From Symbiodinium natans (Eukaryota; Sar; Dinophyceae; Suessiales; Symbiodiniaceae), in NCBI GenBank assembly GCA_905221605.1, contig CAJNDS010000680.1, positions 99,704 through 163,703 of the forward strand: 64,000 nt of DNA, given 5' to 3'. Positions within the stretch are counted from its first letter, which is position 1. Each line of letters starts with the position of its first letter. Shown one piece after another: positions 33,401-45,785 of this stretch. The translations under genes and the position numbers were made by a program. Under the pieces are notes generated by a model. It was given only the letters and a program-made list of their open reading frames with translations, ran no database searches and was not told the origin of the DNA.

Positions 33401-35197
33401 AGAAAGTTATTGCTCATGGCTTTCCCTACTACCCCCCCCTCTATACTAACCCGTCCTATAGGTTCTCGCCTCAGTTATTGGCGGGGAACCCTGGGGGAGA
33501 GGGGGGCGGCAGTATAGAGCGGGGTAGTAGGGGGAACCCACCAGTCTCCGGGTTTAGGGTATCGGGAGGTTCTGCATGGGCTTAGGGTTTAGGGCTTAGG
33601 GTTTCAGGGTTGATCAAGACGTGAATCCTGAGCTCTAAATGCCCCTGAACTCCAAACCCCTGCAGCGCAGGTGCTGCAGATCTTCAAGCGCAGGCACCCA
33701 ATCTAGAACCCCTAAGCCCCAAACCCTCAACCCCCCCCAAACCATAAACGCTGAACCCTAAACCCTAAACTCTTAACCCTCAAGGGGTCAACTTGGCTCC
33801 CTCAGTTGAGGAAGACATACTTCAAGGCATGTCCATAAGTCTTTTATAAACCCTAAACCCCAACTTACCCTTAAAACAAACACTAGGAAGTCGTGGACTC
33901 TTTCGGGCTCTTTCTTCCCAAAAAAAACAGGTGCACCTGGTTGAACGTCGGAACATCGATGGCGGGGAAGGCCCCTGCGCAGGATCCCCCCCAGGAGCGT
34001 CAAGGATTCCAGGATTTTAAGCCCAAAACCCAAAATTTCTGGAAAGGGCGGTCCGCAGGGTGGGGGGGAATCTACTGACTTACAGTTTAGCAGAAACTAC
34101 TACCTACCCCTAACCTTTTTTTGCCTAAATACAGTGTTGAGGGGCTGAGGGTGGTAGGAGCTCGAGGAGTTCGGCCCCAGGGAACTTCGGACTGCGGGTG
34201 TGCAAGCCACTTTACTCCACACAGGCCACCAACCCTAAACCCTAAACCCTAAACCCTAAACCCTGAACCCTCAACCCTGCTCCAGCCACCTCGACCGCCT
34301 TCCAAAAAACGGCCCTTATTTCAAGCACAGGGTTTAGGGCTTAGGGTTTAGGGTATAGGGTTTAGGGCTTAGGGTTTAGGGTTTAGGGTTTGGGGTTTAT
34401 TTCAACCACAGGGTGTAGCGGCAGGCACCTCGCAGCATCTCTGCAATGAGCTTCCTCTCCTCCAGCTTCGGGTTCTGGAGGTTCGGGCGGAGGGGGTTTG
34501 AGGGTTTAGGGTTTAGGGTTTTGGGGTTTTGGGGTTTTGGGGTTTAGAGTTTTAGGGTTTAGGGTTGGAGGAGGCTTCGGTTAGAGCATTCATGCATGGC
34601 CAAACCCCTGGCGTTCTTGTACGGCCTCATTCCCAGACAACGTGAGTTGTGGCGGTCTGGGGTTGACGGCTTCAGGAAAGTAGGGCCTGGGGAGGGGGGG
34701 GGGGGGGGGGGGGGGGGGGGTACACTTCTGGGTTCCTACAACAAGGACTCTGGTGCAAGAGCTTAGCCACAGCAAGAGGAGCGATAAGAAGAGGGGCGCA
34801 AGACGCAGGTGCTGCCCTTGGCTGAGTCGAAGATGCTGGTCACCGGAGCCGCGGTAGACATCTGCACATCTTGCATGATACATATTATTACATGCGGGGT
34901 GCGGGTTGTTATAGTATGTTTATAGAGGGACCGTACGGGAATACTTTTAGGAACAACTTGACAGCCGTGAGATGAGTTCCCAGGCCATATGGCACTCCCT
35001 GTAACCTAAATCAAGCAAGGGTTTAGTGTTTAGGTCTTAGGGTGCAGGATTCAGGGCTTACACAATCTAAAGAAAATAGAAAATCATATTCATCCGTTAT
35101 CATACCTAACCCAAAGAAGCCACGCTGTGGACATACGGATTAATTAGGGTTTATGGTTTAGGGTTTAGGGTCTAGAGTTCGGGAAGCTCAACAGCCG

Positions 35198-35254
<57 letters not shown>

Positions 35255-36731
35255 GTCCCCCATCCCTCCCTCGCTCCGCCATCTTCGTCGTCTTCCCGCC
35301 GCCTGCGCCGTCTGGGGCATCCTGCATCCAAGGAGCTTGAGGTTCAGGGTTTAACCCTAAAAGCCTAAAATCTACAACCCTATGCCCTAGAACTTAACCT
35401 TAAATCCCTAGAAGCCTGGACCCTGAATCTTAAGGTTTAAGACTCAGCGTTCAGGGTACTAATTCCCGATTTAAGGGACGAAAGGAGGGGTGCTTGCAAG
35501 GAACGCGCTGTTTTTGGGGCTACTTGAACTTACAATGCATGTGTTAAGGTACGTGCAAGGTACATATATATATATACATATTTATGTATTATAGATATAC
35601 ATAAATAAAAAAATATAAAGACAATCTATACCTATAACTATAACTATAGATCTAAATATAATATAAATGAAGGCATTATATAGGGTAGTAGGATCAAGAG
35701 TCCCTTTTCATGGGGGATTCGGGTTTAGGGCTTAGGGTTTAAAATCTATAGCCAAAATTTAGCAAGCCCCCTGAGCTTCAAGGCATGGTGTACAAGGGCA
35801 CTCAGGGAGGTGTGCGGGACATGGTAGGCGTTCTTGTAAGCATGACCGAAACCACTCAATATCCAAACCCTGAGCCCTACAGCCTGACAAACTCAACCTC
35901 AGCTCTCCCGCCCCTCAACCCCACCCCGCCCCCCCTCCCTAAGAGAAACAGAATCGACCATATCGCATTGGTCCCTAACCCATAAGCCGAAACTCTAAGC
36001 GCTTAAGGCCATGCCGAAGCTGTTGGAATCCAACCCCTTCCTGGAAGGCTGTACATGAAGGTTCATTGTACTGTGTAACCCAATTAAAACTGTACTCATA
36101 ACTAATTACAACCATATTAGGGCACTTCAGGGGCTTATAAGTAAGTAGGCTTTTTTGCGGTTTGAGGACTTTGTTTTGGTTTAGGGTCGTGGGGTTTTTG
36201 GGTTTTGGGGATGTAGGCTGTAAGGTTTCAAGGCCTTAGGGTTCTCTGGGTTTTCGGGCTCATGGTATAGGGTTTGGGGCTTTGTAGGGCTGAGGGCCGA
36301 CGGTTTAGGGTCTAAGGGCATTTTGGGTCTGGTTCCCAAGGGCTTTCTATTAAACACCTGATTCTTAAGAGGGGCTATAGCTTAGGACATCAGAGGTCAA
36401 ATCCCTGACTCCGTCCTTCGGACCTCCCAGGCCATTGAGCACCTGCAGACATAGGGGCCAGCTGGAGATTTAGGGGCCCCAACCTTTTTCTTAAGGGTTT
36501 AGTGCTTCGGGTTCAGGGTTGGGGTTAAGGGGGGGGTGGGGGCTAGGGTTCCAGGGCTGGAAAAGAGTGTTTTGAGGTCACAGCTTGAAAGGCTTTGGGG
36601 GTTTTGGTTGGGATCCACTCACCCTTCCACTTAGACATGGGCCCACGCTCCGCGCACCCCGCGTCCCGCCATGGTACCCCCCAACAAAGAACCGCTGACC
36701 CATATGCATGTAGTTTTTGGTGATGCGTAGA

Positions 36732-36769
<38 letters not shown>

Positions 36770-37874
36770 GATAGATAGATAGATAGATAGATGGCTAGCA
36801 CATAGAAATATACCATACGTATAGCACGCGAAATATGTGAAGTATGCAGCCCCTGACCCCAAAAGCCCCAAATTTTTAAAGTCCCGCTCCCACTGGCGCC
36901 TGTAGCGGAGCAGTGCTGAAGTCCCTCGCAGAGCCTTTGGGCCTGGCGGGATTTTTCCCCCAGAGGCTTAAGGCTAGGGAGGTTGGGTCAGGGCTTCGGG
37001 CTTAGGGCTTAGGGCTTAGGGCTTGGGGTTTAGGGTTTAGGGTTTAGGGCTTAGGGCTTAGGGCTTGTGGTTTGGGGTTTGGAGGTTAGGGTTTAGGGTT
37101 TAGGGTTTAGGGTTTAGGGTTTAGGGTTTAGGGTTTAGGGTTTAGGGTTTAGGGTTTAGGGTTCAGGGTTTAGGGTTTAGGGTTTGGGCTGGATTCCCCC
37201 TTGCTTGGGGGAAACCTTATATACACCTTACTATACCCACTGCAACCCAAGAACCCATACATCCGACCCCTTTAAAGAAGGCAAGGGACCCTTTTCAGGG
37301 ACCATGAAACCCTAAACCCTAAACCTGTATGCCCTGGGGGCCCATACTTCAGAAGGTAATTCGGCCCATACTAAAGGACCAACCCTAAACCCTAAACCCT
37401 AAGCCCTAAACCCTAAACCCTAAACCCTGAACCCTGAACCCTGAATACTGAACCCTTAGGGTTTGGGGTTTAGGGCTTTGGGGTGGGAACTTTCGGGGCG
37501 GACGACATCGAAATGAAGCCCTACACAGACTTCGGGGCCCTTGCGGCTTTTGTGTTTTGGGAACCTAAGCATGGACCATCAGGCTGGGGAGTTTAGGGTT
37601 TAGGGTTTAGGGTTTAGGGTCTAGGGTCTAGGGTTTAGGGTTTAGGGTTTAGGGTTTAGGGTTTAGGGTTTAGGGTTTAGGGTCCGCCGACCCTGGCGGC
37701 GTGTTGGATGGGAAAAGGATTCCCTCCTTACCCCCCCAAAACGCGGGGGGGGGGGGGGGGGGGGGGGGTCGGTGCACAATTTTTTCGTGGAGGACCGCGC
37801 CACCCGCACAGCGTAAACAGGGGGTTCAGCACGGGGGGGTAGGGGCGCCCTCAGCAAAATCAGCGTTTCCCGCC

Positions 37875-37960
<86 letters not shown>

Positions 37961-37973
37961 ACACCCCCCCCCC

Positions 37974-38052
<79 letters not shown>

Positions 38053-38056
38053 CCCC

Positions 38057-38132
<76 letters not shown>

Positions 38133-41100
38133 ACCCCCACCCACCTGTCTTTTTGGCTTGAGCTTGTCCTGGTGCTACCCCCTACCCCCCCCCTAAACGA
38201 TTCACAGAACTCTGCCGGGGATGATCTTCCATGCGAGCGGGTCTCAACTATGCTCCAGCGGGGTCGGCGGCTTGAGCCGGAGGCTCTTAAATTTAGGGTT
38301 TAGGGTTTGGGTGGGGGGGGCACATCGAGTCCAAAGACTCTGTGGCATTCCAGTCTATGTGTTGCACCTTGGACCTTTCTGGCTTAAGGTTGTGCCCCTT
38401 TGGGTTTGGGAACCCTTGCTCAGTAGCCCAGTAACCATATTTTCATAAGGGTGCCCTTTCTTTGGTTGGCTACTTTATAAGGGAACTCAGAAGCCAAGAG
38501 AGGGTAAAGGGTAAAGGGTACCGCTGGGCTATACCAAGCTTATAAAGATCCTTGAGGTGGTGTAAGGGCCATATTAGGTGTATGTTAAGGGGAACTTTTA
38601 CGGGTACAGCCTTCGGGGTACGAGTCTTATTTTTGTTGAATCCTAGTTTTGGGATCACGTGCAGACCGGAACTCCTGAACCTCAAACCCTAGACTAGCAG
38701 ATGTAACCTCATTTCGCAGCATGGAAACCCTGAATGACTCGTTAACAGCCCTAAACCCTAAACCCCAAACCCTAGACCGGGTTCATTTGGGTTCATTCAC
38801 TTAGTGTCCAAGGATTGGCCTGCAGACTTCAAATTGCTTAAGCCTTAAACGGGTGGAGTTTTTTTTTGGGTATTTTTTTTTTTGGGCCTTTTTTTTTTTG
38901 TCGATTTTCTTGGTTTTCTCTAGGAAAAACCCTACTTTCCTTACATTTTGGACGGATTTTCTGTCATGTCCCTTAGGTTTTCGTTGGTTTTTCATAGGGA
39001 AAAACCTATTTTTTTACATTTTGGACGGATTTCCTGTAATTTCCCTTAGGTTTTCCTTGGTTTTTCCTAGGGGGAAAACCCTATTTTCCTTACATTTTGG
39101 ACAGATATCCTGTCATTTCCTTCGTTTCTTGGGCTTTGAAGCACGCTTGGTACGGCTTAAAAGAAGCGGGGGGGGTTGGGGGGGGGGGGCGCAGCCCCCC
39201 CACTTGCAAACACCTCTTGGGCTTTGAAGCACGCTCTGCGCGGCTTCCAAAAAAAAAGAGCGGGGGGGTTGGGGGGGGTCTCACACGATGCTTTTCAACT
39301 AGTTTCTTGGGCTTTGAAGCAAGCTTGGTACGACTTAAAAGAAGCGGGGGGGGTTGGGGGAAAACACAGCCCCGCTCCCCCATTTGCAAACACCCTGCTC
39401 ACATGACGGGTGTCAACAAGTTTCTTGGGCTTTGAAGCACGCTCTGCACGGTTTGAAAAAAAACGAGGTTTTCGTTGGTTTTTCCTAAGGAAACCCTCTT
39501 CTGATTACATTTTGGACGGATTTCGTCAAACGTCAAAGCGTACGTTGCTTTTCCTTAGTTTGTCCTAGGGAAAACCCTATTTGGTTCGTTTTCTTGGCTT
39601 CTATCATTCCCTCTACATTTTCATCGGATTCATACTTTTTGTTCAACTAGTTTCTCGAGCTTTGAAGTACGCTTGGTACGGCTTAAAAGAAGCGGGGGGG
39701 CGCAGCCCCCCCCCCCCATTTGCAAACACCCTGCTCACATGATGGGTGTCAACAAGTTTCTCGGGCTTCGAAGCACGCTCTGCACGGCTTAAAAAAGCGG
39801 GGGGGCTGGGGCTTTGAAGCACGCTTGGTACAGCTTAAAAGAAGCGGGGGGGTTGGGGGGGCTGTGCCCCCCATTTGCAAACACCCTGCTCACATGATGG
39901 GTTTCAACTACTTTCTTGCGCTTTGGCTGAAAAAAAGCGGGGGGGTTGGGGGGGGCGCAGCCCCCCCCCATTTGCAATGCTCACACGATGTTTTTCAACT
40001 AGTTTCTTGGGCTGCCCTTGGGCTTTGAAGCACGCTTGGTACGGCTTAAAAGAAGCGGAGGGGGTTGGGGGGGGGCGCAGCCCCCCCCCCATTTGCAAAC
40101 ACCCTGCTCACATGATGGGTGTCAACAAGTTTCTTGGGCTTTGAAGCGCGCTCTGCACGGCTTAAAAAACAAAAAAAAGCGGGGGGGTTGGGGGGGGCGC
40201 AGCCCCCCCCATTTGCAAACACAATGCTCACACGATGCTTTTCAACTAGTTTCTTGGGCTTTGAAGCACGCTTGGTACGGCTTAAAAAAAGCGGGGGGGG
40301 GGGTTGGGGGGGCTGTGCCCCCCCTCTGCAAACACCCTGCTCACATGATGGGTTTCAACTAGTTTCTTGGGCTTCTTCGGCGAACTACAAAGCGGGGTGG
40401 TTTGTGTGGGCGCCAAGCCCCCCCCATTTGCAAAACAATGCGCACGATGTTTTTTTCACTCTTAGTTCTTCTTGGCTGCCCTTGGGCTTTGAAAGCACGC
40501 TGTACGGCTTAAAAGAAGCTGGGGGGGTTGGTTGGGGGGGGGGGGGGCGTCAGCCCCCCCCATTTGCAAACACCTGCTCACATGAGGGGTGTCACAAGTT
40601 TCTTGGGCTTTGAAGCGCGCTCTGCACGGCTTTAAAAAAAACAACAAAAAAGCGGGGGTGTTGGGGTGGGGGCCTGTACCCCCCATTTGCAAACACAATG
40701 CTCACATGATGGGTGTCAACAATCTTCTGGGGCTTTGAAGCACGCTCTGCACGGCTGAAAAAAAGCGGGGGGGGTTGGGGGGGCGCAGCCCCCCCCATTT
40801 GCAAACACAATGCTCACACGATGTTTTTCAACTAGTTTCTTGGGCTTTGAAGCACGCTTGGTACGGCTTAAAAGAAGCGGGGGGGTTGGGGGGGGGCGCA
40901 GCCCCCCATTTGCAAACACCCTGCTCACATGATGGGTGTCAACAAGTTTCTTGGGCTTTGAAGCACGCTCAGCACGGCTTAAAAAAAGCGGGGGGGTTGG
41001 GGGGGGCGCAGCCGCCCCCATTTGCAAACACAATGCTCACACGATGTTTTTCAACTAGTTTCTTGGGCTTCGAAGCACGCTTCCTTTCTTCCTTCCTTGC

Positions 41101-44100
41101 TTCCTTCCTTGCTTCCTTCCTTTCTTCCTTCCTTTCTTCCTTCCTTGCTTCCTTCCTTTCCTCCTTCCCTCCTTTCTTCCTTCCTTCCTTTCTTCCTTGC
41201 TTGTTTTCTTCCTTTCTTTCATCCTTCCTTCCTTCCTTTCTTTCCTTCTTTCCTTCTAAAACCTACCAGAAATAACGCTTTCCTATGAAACCACAGAGAA
41301 ATTACTGTTTTTCGTACGAAAAACCACGAAAATGCATCAAATCCTTTAAAAATATGGAGGGAATGGTGGTTTTCTTAGGAAAAACCAAGAAAATCGACCA
41401 AAAAAAAAAAAAAAAAAAGGCCCCCCCCAAAAAAAAAAAAGACCCCAAAAAATAGGCCCTCCCCCTAAACCCCTAAACCCCGAAATCCCCAAACACCAAA
41501 TGACGAATTAAAAGCCCTAAACCCCAAACCCCAAAGCCTAAATGGCCAAACTCTGAGCGCTGCATCCCTGAATCACTGATCCCTAAACCCTGAACCGGTA
41601 AGGTGAGCCCCCTAAACCCTAAACACTAAACCCTAAACCCTAAACCCTAAACCCTGAACCACCTCAAGGTTTAGGGCTTATGGTTAGGTGCCCGAGCCTC
41701 TTCTGGGAGGCCTTCACCTCCCGCGCCAGGGTGAAGCCTTCTCTGGGAGTTCCGAGGGCGGAAGGCATGCTCTTAGGTTGCTACGGTTTAGGGTTTAGGG
41801 TTTAGGGCTAGGGTTTAGGGTTTAGGATAAAGGGTTCAGGGTTTAGGGTGAGCATGGTTTAGCGTGTAGGGTGAGCAGAGTCTTCGGGTTTAGGCTTCTT
41901 GGGGTTTACGCTCGCGGTTTGGGTTGCTTGGGGTTTTGGCTTTAGGGTTCAGGGGCTTGGGGGCTTTCTAGGGCTTTAGGAGTGACCTGTGCAATTACCT
42001 ACGAACTGGAAATGGGGTGACCTCCTTTAGCTAGGCGTTAGGTATAGCCGACTAACAAAAAGGCTTGGTAACCCAGCAACCATATTACAAGGGTGCACGT
42101 TGTGTGGTTGGTTACTTGATAAGGGAACCCAGAACCAAAAAAAGGGGAACACTGGGCTACCAAGTAAGAGTTTGGGGTAGCAGGCCTGGTTTAGTTCTTC
42201 AGGTGGGTTTAGGTTTAGGGTTTCGGGCTTAGGCTTTAGGCTTTAGGGTTCAGACTGGTGCTCAGAACCAACACCCGTCGAAGGACTGAGGCCCCAAGAA
42301 TTCGAACTGCTTGAGGGGTGGGGTGAGGGGTTCAAGCCCCAAAAAGTCCCTAAACCCTAAACCCCAAACTGCGGATTTAGGGCTAAGGTTAGCCGAAAAG
42401 CTGAAGCCTCAACAACATGCCGCCCAAGCAGCTGTCCACCCGAAAGGTCAGGGTTGGGCCCTGCGGAAGCCTTGCCAGCTTCATGTACCTTGGGCTTGAA
42501 GGCCCTGAACCCTATACCCTAAACCCTAAACCCTAAACCCTAAACCCTAAACCGGTCTAGGGGATTCGGGGCTTGGGGGGGCCGAGGGTGGTTCGGGGCT
42601 TAGGGGGTGGCTTGGGATGGTTTAGGGTTTAGGGTTCAGGGTTCAGGGTTTAGGGTTTAGGGTTTCGGGCTTACCTGGGACTCGCTTTACCGACACTGGA
42701 ACTACGCCTCAAGTGTACACAACAAGCAACGCGACCTCACACAAGCTCGAGACGCGCGCAATCACATTTTGACATGCATGAACGCGGCAGGCGGCGTCAC
42801 AGAGTCGCACCTTGGCTAGCACTTACGGCAGCCAAGAGCGCTCGACACCCCACCGTCCTTCAAATAGGGTGGAGCGGGCGGGTCTTTTCAAGAAGAGGCT
42901 ACGTTGCTGCCACACCTCAGCAACGAGCGCCTACAACACGCAGGCATTACGTTGCTACATCACTTGAGCAACGAACGCCTGCAACACGCGGCATCCGTTC
43001 CTAACGTGTCACTACGTGCAAGCATGCACTTCACGACACTGGAACTACGCCTCAAGTGTACACAACAAGCAACGCGACCTCACACAAGCTCGAGACGCGC
43101 GCAATCACATTTTGAATTTTGACATGCATGAACGCGGCAGGCGGCGTCACAGAGTCGCACCTTGGCTAGCACTTACGGCAGCCAAGAGCGCTCGACACCA
43201 TATAGGTGCGACGCCTGCTGCCATAACTTCGCACCGTACAGCCCTTACAGCCCCTTCTCAGGAAACCACTCTACCGCTCTCAGAAGAGTCTCCAGCAAGG
43301 ACTCGTAGTCATGCTCCGCCCACTGCCAACCATGCTGCTCTGCATATCTAAAGTCGAACCGGCTAACAGCATCACTGCGCTGCCACACTGGCCACCAAGC
43401 CCTGCGCTCCATGAAGCACCAAGCCACCTGCAACAGCTTATTCAGGCTATGGTCCCTTCCAAAGCCTTTCGAAAGAGCATGTCGCGCAGGTTCGTTGTCC
43501 ACAAAGAGCAGAATGTGCAGGGGCAAGTGGTCCTGCAGCGCCAACAGTGGGAGCAATTGAGCCACGACCTCAAGGATGTAGATGTACGCGCGGCGTGATG
43601 TGAAATGCCTGGCGAACCACATTGGCACTCGACCAGCTGCGAAGACAGTCTTCCCTGGCAGATTGACGACAAAACCCCAACCATTGTTGAACGTCGCCGG
43701 TGGCTGCCGCCCCCAATCAGGGGCCTGGTCCGCGTTGGCCAAAGTATATCGACTACCTCCCAGCTCGAAGAAGGCATCCGCATAGATGACAACCCTCTCC
43801 TTCACGAAGAACCGAACCACACGCGGAGCACCTTGCCGAAGAAGAAGTCGGAGAAATTCTATGGCAGCACGTAATCCCTGGTTAAGAGGCTACGTTGCTG
43901 CCACACCTCAGCAACGAGCGCCTACAACACGCAGGCATTACGTTGCTACATCACTTGAGCAACGAACGCCTGCAACACGCGGCATCCGTTCCTAACGTGT
44001 CACTACGTGCAAGCATGCACTTCACTACAGTTTTATGGGCTAGGCCTACTAATTAAGGAGTATCTACTACTAACCTGTAGGTACAGAGAGCCCCAGGTAG

Positions 44101-45754
44101 GATTTGAATGTTTTCGGGTTTCTTGGCACATAGGAGAGCCTAAAACCCTAAGCCCTAAGAACCCCCAGAGTCCACCAACAAAACCTATAACCTAAGCACC
44201 CTGCGTATGTTGCCAAGGAACGTTGCAGCTTTGGTGGCAGTGAACATGATCAGGTGCGAGACGTTGAAATGGCCCGCGACCTGGGGCGGTCTGAGGTTTA
44301 GGGTTTAGGGTTTGAGAGTTTCAAGGCTCAAGGTTGCTCCTTATACTAACAGTCCTTAATAGGGATTCTAGTACCACCTATTATAATCTCCATGAAGGAC
44401 TGTTAGCAAAAGGGGCAACATCGGAATCTTAGGCTTTACTGCTCACAGCATGGAGACAGAGATGAGAGCTTCGAAGCTAGAGCCCACAGCAGGCCCCTGA
44501 CCAGAAGCATCCCCCCACTCCACAAGCGCCTACAGTGAACCCCGAACTACTATTTGCTTAAGAACCCCCCCCCAAAAAAAAAAAAAAAAACTTGGAAGGG
44601 CCATATGGGGATTCTTATCCTGTTCCTTTTTTGTGCTTTTCTCCTTCCGGGGGGGGGGGGGGTCTTAAGCAAATAGTAGCCAGACCTCAATAACCCCCAC
44701 AATGCCTGTACAACAGTGTATATGAGCCTTTTTCAAAACCTGGGATGCCCATAAGATCTAGAATGATATAATGTAAACCCTTTATACCCTTTATACCCTA
44801 TATACCCTCAAAACCCTGTAAACCCTGTATACCCTGTATACCCTGGATGCCCTGTATGCCCTATCAACCTTGTATACCTGTGATACACTATAAACCCTGT
44901 AAACCCTATAAACCTTAGCAACCCCGCAAGCCTTGTAAGCCTGGTAAGCCGTAAACACCCTAAAACACACCCATAAGCCCTCAGCCCTGTATACCCCCAC
45001 ATATAGCCCCTAAATACCCCAATAAGAACCCCGCATACCCTAAACCCTAAACCCCAAACCCCAAATCCCAAATCCCAAACCCTAAACCCGAAACCCTAAA
45101 CCCCAAACCCTAAACCCTAAACCCCGTAAGCTTCAGGCAGCGATGAAGTCCTCGACCCGGTTGGTCTTCGACTCCTTGAGCGCCTTGGCAGAGTTCGGCA
45201 TCATCACCTTGGTAGCCCAGAGGGGAGTTTAGGGTTTAGGGTTTAGGGTTTAGGGTTTAGGGTTTAGGGTTCACCTTGGTAGCCCAGTAGCCATATTCGA
45301 GTCATGCTGAGCCTAAAAAGGGGCCCTAAACCCTGAACCCTTCTTTGAAGATTACGTGTGTGTTTTTGTGTCATAATGTGCTTTTTTGTTTTTGTTTTTT
45401 TTTAACTTATAGGGATTCTAAATAGGAGGTACTATAATGCCTATTAAGGACATTGTGGGGTTCTTAAGGGAGGGGGGCTCAAGGGGGGTAGGTACCCTAC
45501 TACTTCCCTAATACTCCCTAAGGCTCCCTAAGCTTCCCTAAAGTTCCCTAGGTACCTACCCCCCATGAACCCCCCCCTCTCTTACGAACACGATGGCAGT
45601 AGCCATATTCGAATCATGCCTGGACCTGAAACCTAAAAACCTTGAATTTTCTATGACTAGTTTGTTTATTCTGTTTATTCTTTGGAGGATTGGCTAATTA
45701 CTTCATTCAAGTATTGTTGATTGTTGCTCTTTGTCATTCGTTTGTTTTTTTTTT

Positions 45755-45785
<31 letters not shown>

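Noticed and set aside
37663-38303. Long poly-proline and poly-glycine frames on both strands
   Set aside because: They are produced by the poly-C tract. The open C-terminal piece of the plus frame (38190-38303) has no supported partner.
38300-38420. Open minus-strand stretch after a family I end (FPNPKGHNLKPERSKVQHID)
   Set aside because: It lies inside SSF1 intron 7. Inserting it would break a chain that is already in phase and matches the family.
39114-41085. CRISPR-like array
   Set aside because: Units are contiguous repeats of about 115 bases without unique spacers, in a eukaryotic intron.
39090-41288. Many overlapping frames on both strands
   Set aside because: All are translations of the 115-base minisatellite and the pyrimidine tract.
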